Below are positions 43,451 through 52,310 of a stretch of DNA of 64,000 nt, piece after piece (the first letter of the stretch is position 1; each line of letters begins with the position of its first letter). The DNA is from Desulfosarcina sp. BuS5 (lineage in GTDB: Bacteria > Desulfobacterota > Desulfobacteria > Desulfobacterales > BuS5): contig NZ_CP087952.1 in assembly GCF_028752835.1 (NCBI RefSeq), positions 1,903,041-1,967,040 on the forward strand, read 5' to 3'. The notes below the pieces were generated by a model that was not told the DNA's origin, made no database searches, and saw only the letters and a list, made by a program, of their open reading frames with translations. The position numbers and the translations under genes are program-made.

Positions 43451-44281
43451 GGTTTTACTTTTTGCGAGTATATCATTTTTAGCGCGAGTTTTTTTTATTA
43501 TCCGTTTGCATATTTTTTTTACGCGTCCATCCAGCCTGTCCGTATCAAAATAAGCATAAAGAAATCTGATACGGTCTGCAGCGCTCCATCCTTTTGCGCG
43601 GCGATGCAAAGATTCCAGATCCCTGCACACTCTGTTTAAAGCAAAAAATCCCTGCTTGCTCTTTTCAAGGTCTATCAACCTTATCAGGAAATCATCCCCA
43701 TTCCGCTTAATAAAAATATGCTTGGGATACATGGAATTATGCATTAATCCTTTAGCATGCATCCTGCTTATGCATTTCGCAATAACTTTTATTAAATTAT
43801 TTTTTGTATTGCGCGGCCATTCTGCCTGTTTCCATCTTTTGACAAGATTATCCAGGGAGACAAATCCATCAAGAAATTCAGTAATCAATATAGCCTGCAC
43901 ACCGTTTTTTTTGCGCCTGGCAAAATATACAGGTTTCATAACCGGGATATTTTGCCTGTCATAACGCAGAATGCTGATCATCTCTTTTTCAAAGGTCGGT
44001 ATGCCTGTACATGGGTGAAGAAGAGTGCGCGAATTATGATTTTGCTGGCGTTTTATTATCAGTTTTTTACATGCGCCATTATCCAGCTCTAAATTAATAG
44101 CGCAGACAGAACTCCATCCGTCACGACTTCGCCCTATGTTCGGTGTATCCAGTGAAACCAGATCAAGCCCCCATAAAGCCTCAAAATCTGCCAGGCCCTG
44201 CTTTAAAAATACTCCTTTCCATTGAGGATCAAAAAAATATTTCATATCAATTATTTGAAAATTTATGCCTGCGTTGTTCAC
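43442..44281 (-). CDS. InaA/WaaP-family kinase
   Basis: This 279-residue kinase-fold protein has KKLIIKRQQNHN for the ATP lysine. The catalytic loop is GLMHNSMYPKHIFIKRNG at about residues 178-195, with His-Asn in place of the usual His-x-Asp, as seen in InaA-type members. IRLIDLEKSKQGFF supplies the metal-binding Asp. It overlaps the next upstream gene by 35 bases. Its stop codon lies inside the 126-bp inverted-repeat element. Role by context: phosphorylation or an ethanolamine-type modification of LPS core, unproven. Confidence 0.8.
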   Translation of the reverse strand: MNNAGINFQIIDMKYFFDPQWKGVFLKQGLADFEALWGLDLVSLDTPNIGRSRDGWSSVCAINLELDNGACKKLIIKRQQNHNSRTLLHPCTGIPTFEKEMISILRYDRQNIPVMKPVYFARRKKNGVQAILITEFLDGFVSLDNLVKRWKQAEWPRNTKNNLIKVIAKCISRMHAKGLMHNSMYPKHIFIKRNGDDFLIRLIDLEKSKQGFFALNRVCRDLESLHRRAKGWSAADRIRFLYAYFDTDRLDGRVKKICKRIIKKTRAKNDILAKSKTDG

Positions 44282-44996
44282 AAAAATATTGCTTAAGCTC
44301 TGTGCCGGGAAAAAGATCAGATTCCAGCGAACAGAGCAGTTTTTTCCATACTTTTATGCGTTTAAAATAAAATATAATCGGAACTCTAAAATACCACGGC
44401 CATTTTTTCAGAGGCAGGAACCTCTCAAGGTCAATCAAGGCGATCTCATCACTATCTTTTTTTATAAAAATATGCCATGCGACCCAATCAGGGAAATAAT
44501 AACCTGCTTTATGAACCTTGCGGATTATGCCGGATATCCTTAAAAAATAGTCATGCCTCCGGGACATAAAAAAATCAATAACCTCTGTCGGAGCGTTGCG
44601 CGATATCAAATTGCTCAGCGAATAAAAATTTTTAAGATTGGCATACAAAAGAAAACCCCGCCTCGCCTGATCGTCAAAAGCATGCATATCCAAATCAGCG
44701 CTTCGAAGGCCGAAATTCAGAATATGCCTTGCTGCTTCATATTCATTTATTATAGATTCGTATGAAACACCCTGAGCCTGTTTCAAATAAAATATTTCAT
44801 CATTTACAGTAATCCTGGTCATCTGACGGTTAATATCGTTGGTTTTTTTGTCAATATGCTTACGCATCGACTTAAGTTGCATTGCCGGTTTATTTTTTTC
44901 AAGATCCCAAAAATCAGAAAAATCCTTTAAACTAATTTTTGCAAATTTTTGTTCCGCTTTTTTATTGTGCCAATTTATTTTTACCATGCTGTTCAT
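44247..44996 (-). CDS. WaaP/InaA-like kinase
   Basis: This 249-residue protein is related to the neighbouring kinases. It has EIFYLKQAQGV for the nucleotide lysine, a catalytic region AGYYFPDWVAWHIFIKKD and a metal site IALIDLERFLPLKKW. The catalytic-loop Asp is in FPDW rather than HRD, a pattern known in LPS heptose kinase relatives. Its 3' end overlaps the following kinase gene by 35 bases, so the two are almost certainly coexpressed. Confidence 0.75.
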   Translation of the reverse strand: MNSMVKINWHNKKAEQKFAKISLKDFSDFWDLEKNKPAMQLKSMRKHIDKKTNDINRQMTRITVNDEIFYLKQAQGVSYESIINEYEAARHILNFGLRSADLDMHAFDDQARRGFLLYANLKNFYSLSNLISRNAPTEVIDFFMSRRHDYFLRISGIIRKVHKAGYYFPDWVAWHIFIKKDSDEIALIDLERFLPLKKWPWYFRVPIIFYFKRIKVWKKLLCSLESDLFPGTELKQYFCEQRRHKFSNN

Positions 44997-45005
44997 AATA
45001 CAACA

Positions 45006-45902
45006 TTAAATTTTATGAAATCCATACTTGTTGATCTTCCAGCCCCTGGAGGTGTTTTTATAATCGAATTGCACGATCTTGTCTAACTCCTCCCATGACG
45101 CTTTTGTGCCACGTTTTTCTTTGGGCAGCCATTTTCCTGACTTCCAGTTCATGAAATGCAGGTATAGAAATTCTTTGCCATGATCCAGGTTGTTCGTAAG
45201 CCGCCCATCATGCCAGTACCATTCATCAGGAAAGTTAAATGTTCCGTCAATCCAGGGTATATTGGAAAAGATGGTGCTGTATCTTTCCTCAAAACAGCAT
45301 GATCTTTGATATTTGTCGAATACCCCCATCAGTTTTCGCAGTATAGGAGGATATCTTTTATGCCTTAGATAAATCTTGGACAGCTTTGATTCGTCTATAC
45401 TTAAATGTACCGGATTTTCCATCATGTTTTGCCAGCCTTTTATCCTTTTGAATGCATTTTTATTCATTTCAGTATTTTTGAAAAGGCAGAAATGACCGGA
45501 GATCTTATTATAATGGGTTGATATCATATTGTATCTCAAGATATCGTCCGTGTAGAATTTTCTGATATTGCCATAAATAACATCTATATCGCCCCATCCA
45601 TAATAGTCGTATCCTGATAAATACTGCTCGTTAATAACTCCGTAAGCAGGTTTAATATCGCAAAGCTTATAAGGATCTCCTGTAAAATTTATTTCTAAAC
45701 TGGATGAAATAAGCTGTCGATATTCGTCAAAACCGGTTTTAACATAGGCAACATTAGGGCATCTGTTTTCAGGTTCAGCACAATCAGTGAAAAAAAGCCA
45801 GTCTATGGTAGGGTTCCTTTTGCATGATTCCAGATAAAGGTTAAACCATTCCGGCCACTTGCCGAAATAAGGCATCAGCATGATAATTTTTTTATAACTC
45901 AT
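45006..45902 (-). CDS. DUF6625-type putative glycosyltransferase
   Basis: This 298-residue protein opens IIMLMPYFGKWPEWFNLYLE, then FFTDC, and has the DXD-like YGWGDIDVIYG at about residues 100-110 for nucleotide-sugar and metal binding. The second half contains aromatic motifs (WIDGTFNFPDEWYWHDGRL, YLHFMNWKSGKW). This pattern fits the DUF6625 family of LPS or capsule-linked GT-A-like enzymes. It lies between a WaaG-like transferase and two kinases on one strand. Donor and acceptor are unknown. Confidence 0.75.
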   Translation of the reverse strand: MSYKKIIMLMPYFGKWPEWFNLYLESCKRNPTIDWLFFTDCAEPENRCPNVAYVKTGFDEYRQLISSSLEINFTGDPYKLCDIKPAYGVINEQYLSGYDYYGWGDIDVIYGNIRKFYTDDILRYNMISTHYNKISGHFCLFKNTEMNKNAFKRIKGWQNMMENPVHLSIDESKLSKIYLRHKRYPPILRKLMGVFDKYQRSCCFEERYSTIFSNIPWIDGTFNFPDEWYWHDGRLTNNLDHGKEFLYLHFMNWKSGKWLPKEKRGTKASWEELDKIVQFDYKNTSRGWKINKYGFHKI

Positions 45903-45947
45903 ATCCTTTCGTTCACAGGGTGTGGCCAGCCATTAGGGCTTTCCCTG

Positions 45948-47057
45948 CTATAATTTTTCTATAATATCCGCAATTTTTTCAGGCATGCGGAATATATCCA
46001 TACCGGCTGCATATTGTTTGCCGTTATTCCTCCAATCCTCTTTTGTTTCGGCGGTTAACATGGATAACAGGATATTATTAAAGGTCTCCTGTTTAAAGGG
46101 AGATGGTATAATTTTACCTGCATCGGCGTTTTTGATGTGAAAGCTGTATCCGCAAACTTCTGTTACTATCACCGGCAAGCCGACCGCCAGCGCCTCGATC
46201 AGAACCGTGCCGGTATTCTCATGATAAGCCGGATGAAGAAGAATATCCGATGCGACAAGGAGTTTGGGGATATCGTTCCGCCCCCCCAGAAAATTAACCC
46301 TTTCTGCAACTCCTGCCTGCACGGCCAGTCTTTTGAACGGTTTTATTTTATCCTCGCCGGCTACCAGTAAAAAAGTTTTGTGATAAATATCAAGCGGCAA
46401 GCTTGCAAGCGCCAGGATAGATCTGTCAACACCCTTCCGTTTATACCCGCTGCCGACCATTAAAAGAATGTTTTCATTATGACCGATTGAGAATTCTTTT
46501 CTCACTTGATGACGGATTGCGTCAATCTCTCCTGTAATAATGCGATCTTTCGAAATTCCGGGTGAGAGAGTATGAAAGCGTTCCTGATCCGTTCCGTAGT
46601 AATTTATATAAAGATCTTGCTGCTGGTGTGAGATAGAAAGGATATGAGTGTGCGAATCTTTTCCGAACACAGCCTGTTCCATTTCAAGATTACTTTTGCA
46701 GCGCCCGGTCATGCGATACAAAAAGCTGCGACCGGCGGCTTTGACTGCGTAACAGGGGTCGGCCGCGTAATAAAGATCCAGAAAAGGCATTTTGTTAAAT
46801 CCCACAATAGCGTTATAGTTTATTTTTTGTAAAAAAGGTTTTATGTTTTTTACGAAATTTTCACGCTGCCTGTGATTGGTAAAACCGGCCGCAGGAATTA
46901 TGGTAACTTTTATGTTTTCCGGAAGATCTCCCTTCCAGGCCATTGTATATATATCGACATTATGGCCACGGGCGGAACAGGCTTCGGCTATTTGCAGGCA
47001 GTCACGTTCCAGGCCGCCGAATGGAAAATACTTAAAAAGGCAGAACGCTATTTTCAC
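45948..47057 (-). CDS. WaaG-like LPS core glycosyltransferase (GT4)
   Basis: This 369-residue GT-B enzyme resembles WaaG, which adds the first hexose to the heptose of the inner core. Landmarks are FGGLERDCLQIAEACSARGH, the WaaG-typical VGFNKMPFLDLYYAADPCYA, LLMVGSGYKRKGVDRSIL, and the donor-binding HPAYHENTGTVLIEALAVGLP. It is the first gene of the minus-strand glycan set, and two kinase genes follow it, as waaP follows waaG in enterobacteria. I did not give a symbol because the acceptor is unproven. Confidence 0.85.
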   Translation of the reverse strand: MKIAFCLFKYFPFGGLERDCLQIAEACSARGHNVDIYTMAWKGDLPENIKVTIIPAAGFTNHRQRENFVKNIKPFLQKINYNAIVGFNKMPFLDLYYAADPCYAVKAAGRSFLYRMTGRCKSNLEMEQAVFGKDSHTHILSISHQQQDLYINYYGTDQERFHTLSPGISKDRIITGEIDAIRHQVRKEFSIGHNENILLMVGSGYKRKGVDRSILALASLPLDIYHKTFLLVAGEDKIKPFKRLAVQAGVAERVNFLGGRNDIPKLLVASDILLHPAYHENTGTVLIEALAVGLPVIVTEVCGYSFHIKNADAGKIIPSPFKQETFNNILLSMLTAETKEDWRNNGKQYAAGMDIFRMPEKIADIIEKL

Positions 47058-47108
47058 TTTATAGTGTCCTGTATGAGCCTTGATTTATTTAGCATCATGC
47101 AATCCATT

Positions 47109-47249
47109 TCAACCACAGACAAATCTTTTTTCCGGTTTATCGGGTAATGTCCCTGAGGTGATAAAATTGTACTGTTTTGAGCTTGGATGTTTACTATATT
47201 TTGTCATCTCATAGCCGGCTGCTTTAGCTAATGTTCGATGTAATTTCAT
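47109..47249 (-). pseudogene. Small ORF resembling FkbM methyltransferase N-terminus
   Basis: From an ATG at 47249, with AAGGGA 8 bases upstream, the frame encodes 46 residues starting MKLHRTLAKAAGYEMTKYSK. That opening is typical of some FkbM-family methyltransferases encoded in glycan loci. It stops after GTLPDKPEKRFVCG, without any SAM-binding region. It is probably a deletion remnant; a functional short peptide cannot be excluded. Confidence 0.35.
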
Positions 47250-47320
47250 TATCATATCCCTTATTTGCAAGCGAAAATATAATTTGTAGTCTTGCGAGGT
47301 ATATATCTTTTGGCTGCGCA

Positions 47321-48172
47321 TTAAAAAAAAGACAATTTAACTCGATCCGAAATAATTTTTTCCATACGCAAGTATTCAAAAAAAGTATTGAGGCCTTTTA
47401 TTTGGGAAGAATCAAGGGAATAGAATAATCCATTAAAATATTTTTTGCATATATCCTTGTGAAGAGCAAGCTTGTTTGAGGTATCAATAATAATTTTTTC
47501 TATATTTTTCAGGCCTTTTTCTTTTGAGTTAAGTAAAAGATCTATAACCTCTGAAACTGCATCCGGCCGGTCTTCAGCAAATTTTTTCCTTACAGCCCAT
47601 ACCGAGAAAACAAACGGCAGCCCGGTTAAGGTCTGCCACATTTCACCCAGGTCTCTGACATGCACGTACATGGTCTGCCATTCCCAGTTAAGGGCTGTGT
47701 CGCCGATAACAAGCGCCGCATCGGCGTCTTGATCAATATCAGCCGGATTATGAATCGTCACACTTTCAAAAACAGGTCGGATATTATTTTTAAGGAAGAG
47801 CAGCTTGATTAATTTTGCCGCTGAAGCGGAGTCGTCGGTTAATATTACTTTTCTATTATTGAGTTCTTCAAAAGGGAGTTTGCCGGCAAGCAAGACACTC
47901 ATGACCTTGCCCAGACAGGAAATTGAAAGATCCGGAAGCAGCAGCCAGTTGTTTTGGTGTAGTGCATACGCAACGGAAGAAACAGGGCTTATATCTATTT
48001 CACCCATGGAAAGCATGTTGTTTAATACTGCCGGCGGTGAGCTGACAATTTCGCACCATTCAGGTTTCAGGCTGCCATTCAGCAGATAGTATACCGGCGC
48101 AACATTTACATAGCTGATACGGCCTATTTTAACCTTTGGTTTTAAAGAATTATTTGGAGTTGAATACGTCAT
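47321..48172 (-). CDS. mqnA: Chorismate dehydratase (futalosine pathway)
   Basis: MqnA converts chorismate to 3-enolpyruvyl-benzoate, the first step of futalosine-route menaquinone synthesis. The 283-residue protein has the periplasmic-binding-protein-like fold: IGRISYVNVAPVYYLL at the start, SPVSSVAYALHQ, LTDDSASAAKLIKLLF, DAALVIGDTALNW and GLPFVFSVWAVRKKF. I chose the ATG at 48172, which overlaps the stop of the upstream deaminase gene (ATGA); the frame is open 8 codons more. Its product feeds MqnE, encoded 3 kb upstream. Confidence 0.92.
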   Translation of the reverse strand: MTYSTPNNSLKPKVKIGRISYVNVAPVYYLLNGSLKPEWCEIVSSPPAVLNNMLSMGEIDISPVSSVAYALHQNNWLLLPDLSISCLGKVMSVLLAGKLPFEELNNRKVILTDDSASAAKLIKLLFLKNNIRPVFESVTIHNPADIDQDADAALVIGDTALNWEWQTMYVHVRDLGEMWQTLTGLPFVFSVWAVRKKFAEDRPDAVSEVIDLLLNSKEKGLKNIEKIIIDTSNKLALHKDICKKYFNGLFYSLDSSQIKGLNTFFEYLRMEKIISDRVKLSFF

Positions 48173-49380
48173 GATGAAAGTAAAAGAGTATCGCATAAAC
48201 CATTGAAATCGGCATTGACAATTTTATTGATAAGATCGTCCCGGCCGGCGGCGCAAAAGGGGACATAGGTAAATATACCTTTTTTGCCCGGCAGGAGAGA
48301 GCCGGTCAGATTCCCAAGAGCAAGAGCTTTTGCTCCTGCGGAGGTTGCCATTTCTAAAATATCAGCAGGAGCGACCAGGGGAAAATACTCTGAAACAAAA
48401 GCCATTTCATCGAATATACTAAGTGTCTCTGCGCTGGCAAGGCTGTCTGTGCCGAGGCATGGTTTTATTCCGGCTGCCAGCATTCTTTCTATGTCGGGCA
48501 GCCTTTGATGCAAATTTTGATTGCTTCTTGGGCAAAGGCATACCTGAACCCCGTTTTTTTTAAGTATTTCCAGATCCTTTTTATCAGTATGGAGTAGATG
48601 CACGGCTATGGTATGCTCATCCAGCACGCATAGTTTGTCCAGGTATTGCACAGGTGTTGCGGCGGGGAGATCCCATTCAGAAAATTTTATATCCCTTTCC
48701 GTCAGAAAATCAGCCCATGCTCCTTTCCCTGTGGTGATAAAGAAGTGTTCATCATCCGATTCCGCCAGGTGAATCGAAAAAGGGAGGTTCATTTGGATCG
48801 TCATTTTTTTTAAAGCAATTATCATTTCCGTTGAAGTTGTATGGGGCGCATGGATTGCCAGGGATTGATCAATATGATTTTTTTTATGCGCATCAAATTC
48901 ATCCTGGGAGCCGTTTGTAATATTACCTATGAACTCTTTAAACCAGATACCGTAGATACTGGACGCGGCCATGGCCTCCCAGGTGAGGCCGAGAGTTGAT
49001 ATCTCACCCACCACCCCGCAGCCTGATTGAATAATTTCCCTTATTCCGTCTGCCGCGCTGTCTCGTAAAGCCTCACCTGCTGATTCACGTTCTTTAATAA
49101 GGCTTTTGACCCATGAACTCAATCCTTGATCGAGTGTAACCTTTCCTTTCAATGCTGTCAGTTCAAGATGGGTATGGGTGTTGACAAGGGCAGGCATTAT
49201 AGCGCCGGGCCCATGGTCAATCATATTAACGCCGCCGGGACCGCGGCCGGAGCCGACATCTTTAATAATCCCATTTTCCATATACAAAAAACCATTTCGA
49301 AAAATGGTTTTTGAATCCACTACAATCCAACCTGCTTTGTGTTTTACTGAAACGTTATTTTTATTTTTGCAATCAACCAC
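48169..49380 (-). CDS. mqnX: Amidohydrolase, probable aminodeoxyfutalosine deaminase
   Basis: This 403-residue metal-dependent deaminase of the amidohydrolase superfamily has VNTHTHLELTALKG (HxH metal ligands), LAIHAPHTTS, SIHLAESDDEHFF, TIAVHLLHT and the catalytic Asp in LGTDSLAS. Overlap with mqnA and nearness to mqnC and mqnE indicate that it deaminates 6-amino-6-deoxyfutalosine. The enzyme family includes ATZ/TRZ and SAH deaminases, so the substrate is assigned by context. The start is GTG 49380 with a weak RBS. Confidence 0.8.
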   Translation of the reverse strand: MVDCKNKNNVSVKHKAGWIVVDSKTIFRNGFLYMENGIIKDVGSGRGPGGVNMIDHGPGAIMPALVNTHTHLELTALKGKVTLDQGLSSWVKSLIKERESAGEALRDSAADGIREIIQSGCGVVGEISTLGLTWEAMAASSIYGIWFKEFIGNITNGSQDEFDAHKKNHIDQSLAIHAPHTTSTEMIIALKKMTIQMNLPFSIHLAESDDEHFFITTGKGAWADFLTERDIKFSEWDLPAATPVQYLDKLCVLDEHTIAVHLLHTDKKDLEILKKNGVQVCLCPRSNQNLHQRLPDIERMLAAGIKPCLGTDSLASAETLSIFDEMAFVSEYFPLVAPADILEMATSAGAKALALGNLTGSLLPGKKGIFTYVPFCAAGRDDLINKIVNADFNGLCDTLLLSS

Positions 49381-49440
49381 TTATACACTAAATTTATATC
49401 ATCTCAATAAGGGTTCGCGCAAATTATGGAGTGGCACGAG

Positions 49441-49668
49441 CTATCCGAAAGCTGCTACCGGCACTGGTCGCTCTTTCGCGAAGCTTTGGCTGTGTAATTT
49501 AATACGTTCAATCTCGTGCAACGTCTCTGCTGTTAAATAGCTTTCCCCACAATGATGGCAACTGACCACAGGAACATTCTCTATGATAAGCAAATCCACA
49601 CCTTTGCCATAACTTCGGGTTACATGACGAATTTGAGCACCTTTTTCTCCACAAATATCACAAATCAT
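49441..49668 (-). CDS. YgiT-type zinc-finger protein, probable antitoxin
   Basis: This is a 75-residue protein from the ATG at 49668 (the frame opens at 49680). Two CxxC pairs, CDICGEKG and CHHCGES, form the zinc finger of the MqsA N-terminus. A short C-terminal tail follows, without the HTH of full MqsA. It follows a DUF4258 gene whose end it overlaps or nearly abuts, the order known for DUF4258/YgiT toxin-antitoxin-like pairs. Confidence 0.8.
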   Translation of the reverse strand: MICDICGEKGAQIRHVTRSYGKGVDLLIIENVPVVSCHHCGESYLTAETLHEIERIKLHSQSFAKERPVPVAAFG

Positions 49669-49676
49669 TTTCCACC

Positions 49677-49958
49677 TCATATTTTGTATACGGTGATAAT
49701 CACTAATTTACCAGTAATACTCAATTTACCAACCACAACCGCCATACTGGTTGAAATGATTTTACCTTCAACAATGTATTCCCATTCTTTGGTACTTTTG
49801 TCTTTTTGTCGTTTAACGATTTTACCTGTAAGAACGACACGTTCGATGTCAAAAATGGACAGATTATCATCAGCCATTTCTTCTTCCGTATGAAAAGTCA
49901 TTACGTACTTTCGGGTACGAATTCTTTCCCGCATTTGTTTTAAAATGCGTTCATACAT
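49677..49958 (-). CDS. DUF4258 protein, probable RelE-like toxin
   Basis: This 93-residue protein fits DUF4258. It has an N-terminal helix (YERILKQMRERIRTRKYVMT), FHTEEEMADDNLSIFDIERV, and beta strands WEYIVEGKI and LVIITVYKI. Such proteins share the RelE/ParE-like fold and are paired with YgiT zinc-finger antitoxins. The RBS GAGG precedes the ATG. The pair sits inside the menaquinone gene cluster, downstream of a MITE-like element, suggesting insertion into a once continuous operon. Confidence 0.8.
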   Translation of the reverse strand: MYERILKQMRERIRTRKYVMTFHTEEEMADDNLSIFDIERVVLTGKIVKRQKDKSTKEWEYIVEGKIISTSMAVVVGKLSITGKLVIITVYKI

Positions 49959-50007
49959 GTCATCCTCGCCAGATATATACTCTTTTAATCATACCATTAA
50001 ATTTATC

Positions 50008-50126
50008 TATAGATTGTCAGATAATAACCCTATTTTAAAATTTAGCACAAGGCCAGAGGGAGGAAGGCGTATTGTCATACTCCGACGACCGATAACGCAG
50101 TGAAATTATTTATGTGACAATCTATA
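50008..50126 (+). repeat. MITE-like element, intact copy
   Basis: This 119-bp non-coding element has perfect 12-bp terminal inverted repeats, TATAGATTGTCA (50008-50019) and TGACAATCTATA (50115-50126). It is the best copy of a family also seen at 7650-7777, 13779-13836 and 37328-37410. It lies between mqnC and the DUF4258 gene. Confidence 0.85.
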
Positions 50127-50149
50127 TCGTGATATGGGTGCAAACATGC

Positions 50150-51214
50150 TCAAACAGTCAGAAGTTTGATAATATTATAAAAGCAATCCCTTTGCGCTGC
50201 TTTAAAGCCCGCATTTTTTATAAGGCGGATCATTTCTTCTTTCGGCAGCCTGAATTTTATTCCCGCGGCAGCCACAACATTCTCTTCAATCATGGTGCTG
50301 CCCAGATCGTTTGCGCCAAAAAAAAGGGCCAGTTGAGCTATTTTGTCTCCCTGAGTTACCCATGAAGCCTGGATATTCGGTATATTATCCAGGAAGAGAC
50401 GGCTTATTGCGAGCACTTTTAAATATTCTGCGGCCGTTGCAGTTTTTACCTTAATAGCGGTATTGTCCGGCTGAAATGTCCAGGGGATAAATGCGGTAAA
50501 TCCGCCGGTTTCATCCTGGAGATTGCGTATCCGCACCAGATGCCGGATAATATGTTCTTTTTTCTCAATATGACCGAACATCATTGTGGCCGTTGTTTTA
50601 AGGCCGATTTTATGAGCCGAGCGCATGACATCTATCCATTGGTCGGCTGTGCATTTTCCGGGAGATATTTTTTCCCTTATTTGATCAACCAGGATCTCGG
50701 CTCCCCCGCCCGGAATTGAATCCAGCCCGGCCTTGATCATCCTTTTTAATGTATCTGCAATGGAAAGGGAAGATTTTTCTGCAATATAACATATTTCAGG
50801 GGGCGAAAAGCCATGGATGTGAATCGGAAAATTATCTTTTATATACTGTAGCAAGTCGAGGTAAAAATCGAGATCAAGTCCGGGATGCATTCCTCCCTGG
50901 AGCAGTATCTGGGTGCCGCCCAGTTCCAGGGTCTCTTCTATTTTTTGTTTAAGCACGGTTTTTGAAAGTACGTAAGCTTCTTTATGATTTTCAGGCCTGT
51001 AAAAGGCGCAAAAAAGGCATCCTGATACGCATACATTGGTATAATTGATATTTCTGTCAATTACAAAGGTGACAAGATTATCCGGGTGGATTTTTTTTCT
51101 TTTTCTGTCTGCCAGTTCCGCCAGGGTTAATATAGGAGTGTTATTTAACAGGTCAAAGGCAGTGTCCGGATCTATTCGGTTCTTTAGATTAAGCGGCACC
51201 CGATTAGTTTTCAT
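50150..51214 (-). CDS. mqnC: Cyclic dehypoxanthine futalosine synthase
   Basis: MqnC is a radical-SAM enzyme that cyclises dehypoxanthine futalosine on the way to menaquinone. The cluster motif is CVSGCLFCAFYR, preceded by the family phrase INYTNVC. ILLQGGMHPGLDLDFYLDLL, GGGAEILVDQIREKISPGKC and TTATMMFGHIEK are also typical. I chose the ATG at 51214 (354 residues, 11-base overlap with mqnE, GGAA upstream); the frame opens 13 codons earlier at 51253. It was probably once followed directly by the deaminase gene. Confidence 0.9.
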   Translation of the reverse strand: MKTNRVPLNLKNRIDPDTAFDLLNNTPILTLAELADRKRKKIHPDNLVTFVIDRNINYTNVCVSGCLFCAFYRPENHKEAYVLSKTVLKQKIEETLELGGTQILLQGGMHPGLDLDFYLDLLQYIKDNFPIHIHGFSPPEICYIAEKSSLSIADTLKRMIKAGLDSIPGGGAEILVDQIREKISPGKCTADQWIDVMRSAHKIGLKTTATMMFGHIEKKEHIIRHLVRIRNLQDETGGFTAFIPWTFQPDNTAIKVKTATAAEYLKVLAISRLFLDNIPNIQASWVTQGDKIAQLALFFGANDLGSTMIEENVVAAAGIKFRLPKEEMIRLIKNAGFKAAQRDCFYNIIKLLTV

Positions 51215-52310
51215 CCAGTTCCGTGACAGGATTATAGAATGAGTCTCTTTCAACAGGTGTAAAACCTGCCGCGCTTATAATCCGTTTCATTTCTTCCCTG
51301 CTCATCCCTTTGGCCGAGGTTGCTCCGGCCATGTGGGTGATTTTTTCTTCAATAATGGTTCCGTCCAGATCATCCGCCCCGAAAGAGAGCGCAACCTGGG
51401 CAAGTTTCTCGCCGATCATGATCCAGTACGCTTTTATGTGATCAAAATTATCCAGCATCAGGCGGGCTATGGCAATATTTTTAAGATCATCACAAGCGGT
51501 TGTATTGTGTAAATGCGACAATTGAGTATTTTGCGGATGAAAAGCAAGGGGAATAAAAGCGGAAAATCCACCTGTCTGATCCTGAAGTTCTCTTAATAGT
51601 ATAAGGTGGTTGACGCGTTCTTTGTTGGTTTCAATGTGCCCGTACAGCATGGTGGCATTGGAAGTTATACCTGCTTTGTGGGCGGCCGCCATAACTTCAA
51701 GCCATCTTTGGGCTGAAATTTTTTTAGGAAAAAGTTTTTCCCTGACCCTGCTGCTCATTATTTCAGCGCCTCCACCCGGCATCATGGAGAGCCCTGCCTT
51801 GATAAGCCTTGCCAGTGTTTCATCAAGGGCAAGCCCGGAGGTTTGTGCTATAAAATCTATCTCTACTGCAGTAAAAGCCTTTATCGTGGCGTCAGGGCGC
51901 AGTTCTTTAATACTTTTTATTAAATCAATATAATAATTAAAAGGAAGAGCCGGGTTAAGTCCTCCGACTATATGGAATTCGCGTACAGGTTCATCCATCC
52001 GTTCCAATACCTTTAAGTTTACATCATTTATATTAAGGGTAAATGAATCCCCGGCTTTTTCATCTCTGGAATAAGCACAGAATTTGCAGCCGTTTATACA
52101 CAAATTGGTATAATTGATGTGCTGGTTATATACAAAAAAAGTATCATTATCGTGCTGTTGTCTCCTGACAAAATCGGCAATCCGGCCTATGCCCGGAAGG
52201 TCATGGCTCTCATACAGAATCAGGCCGTCCTTAAAATCAAGGCGCTGTCCGGCTGCAATCTTTGCCTGGATTTTATCCAGTCTGTTATCTAAAAAAGAAG
52301 AGTTAAGCAT
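51204..52310 (-). CDS. mqnE: Aminofutalosine synthase
   Basis: MqnE is a radical-SAM enzyme that joins 3-enolpyruvyl-benzoate and SAM to give 6-amino-6-deoxyfutalosine. The 368-residue protein has HINYTNLCINGCKFCAYSRD with the CX3CX2C cluster motif, EFHIVGGLNPALPFNYYIDL, MMPGGGAEIMSSRVREKLFP and SNATMLYGHIETNKERV. It is clearly paralogous to MqnC. It overlaps rnd upstream by 8 bases and mqnC downstream, so rnd-mqnE-mqnC form a tight operon. Confidence 0.9.
   Translation of the reverse strand: MLNSSFLDNRLDKIQAKIAAGQRLDFKDGLILYESHDLPGIGRIADFVRRQQHDNDTFFVYNQHINYTNLCINGCKFCAYSRDEKAGDSFTLNINDVNLKVLERMDEPVREFHIVGGLNPALPFNYYIDLIKSIKELRPDATIKAFTAVEIDFIAQTSGLALDETLARLIKAGLSMMPGGGAEIMSSRVREKLFPKKISAQRWLEVMAAAHKAGITSNATMLYGHIETNKERVNHLILLRELQDQTGGFSAFIPLAFHPQNTQLSHLHNTTACDDLKNIAIARLMLDNFDHIKAYWIMIGEKLAQVALSFGADDLDGTIIEEKITHMAGATSAKGMSREEMKRIISAAGFTPVERDSFYNPVTELDEN

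Noticed and set aside
49441-49958. Classical MqsRA pair
   Set aside because: The zinc-finger protein lacks the C-terminal HTH of MqsA, and the partner fits DUF4258 rather than MqsR.
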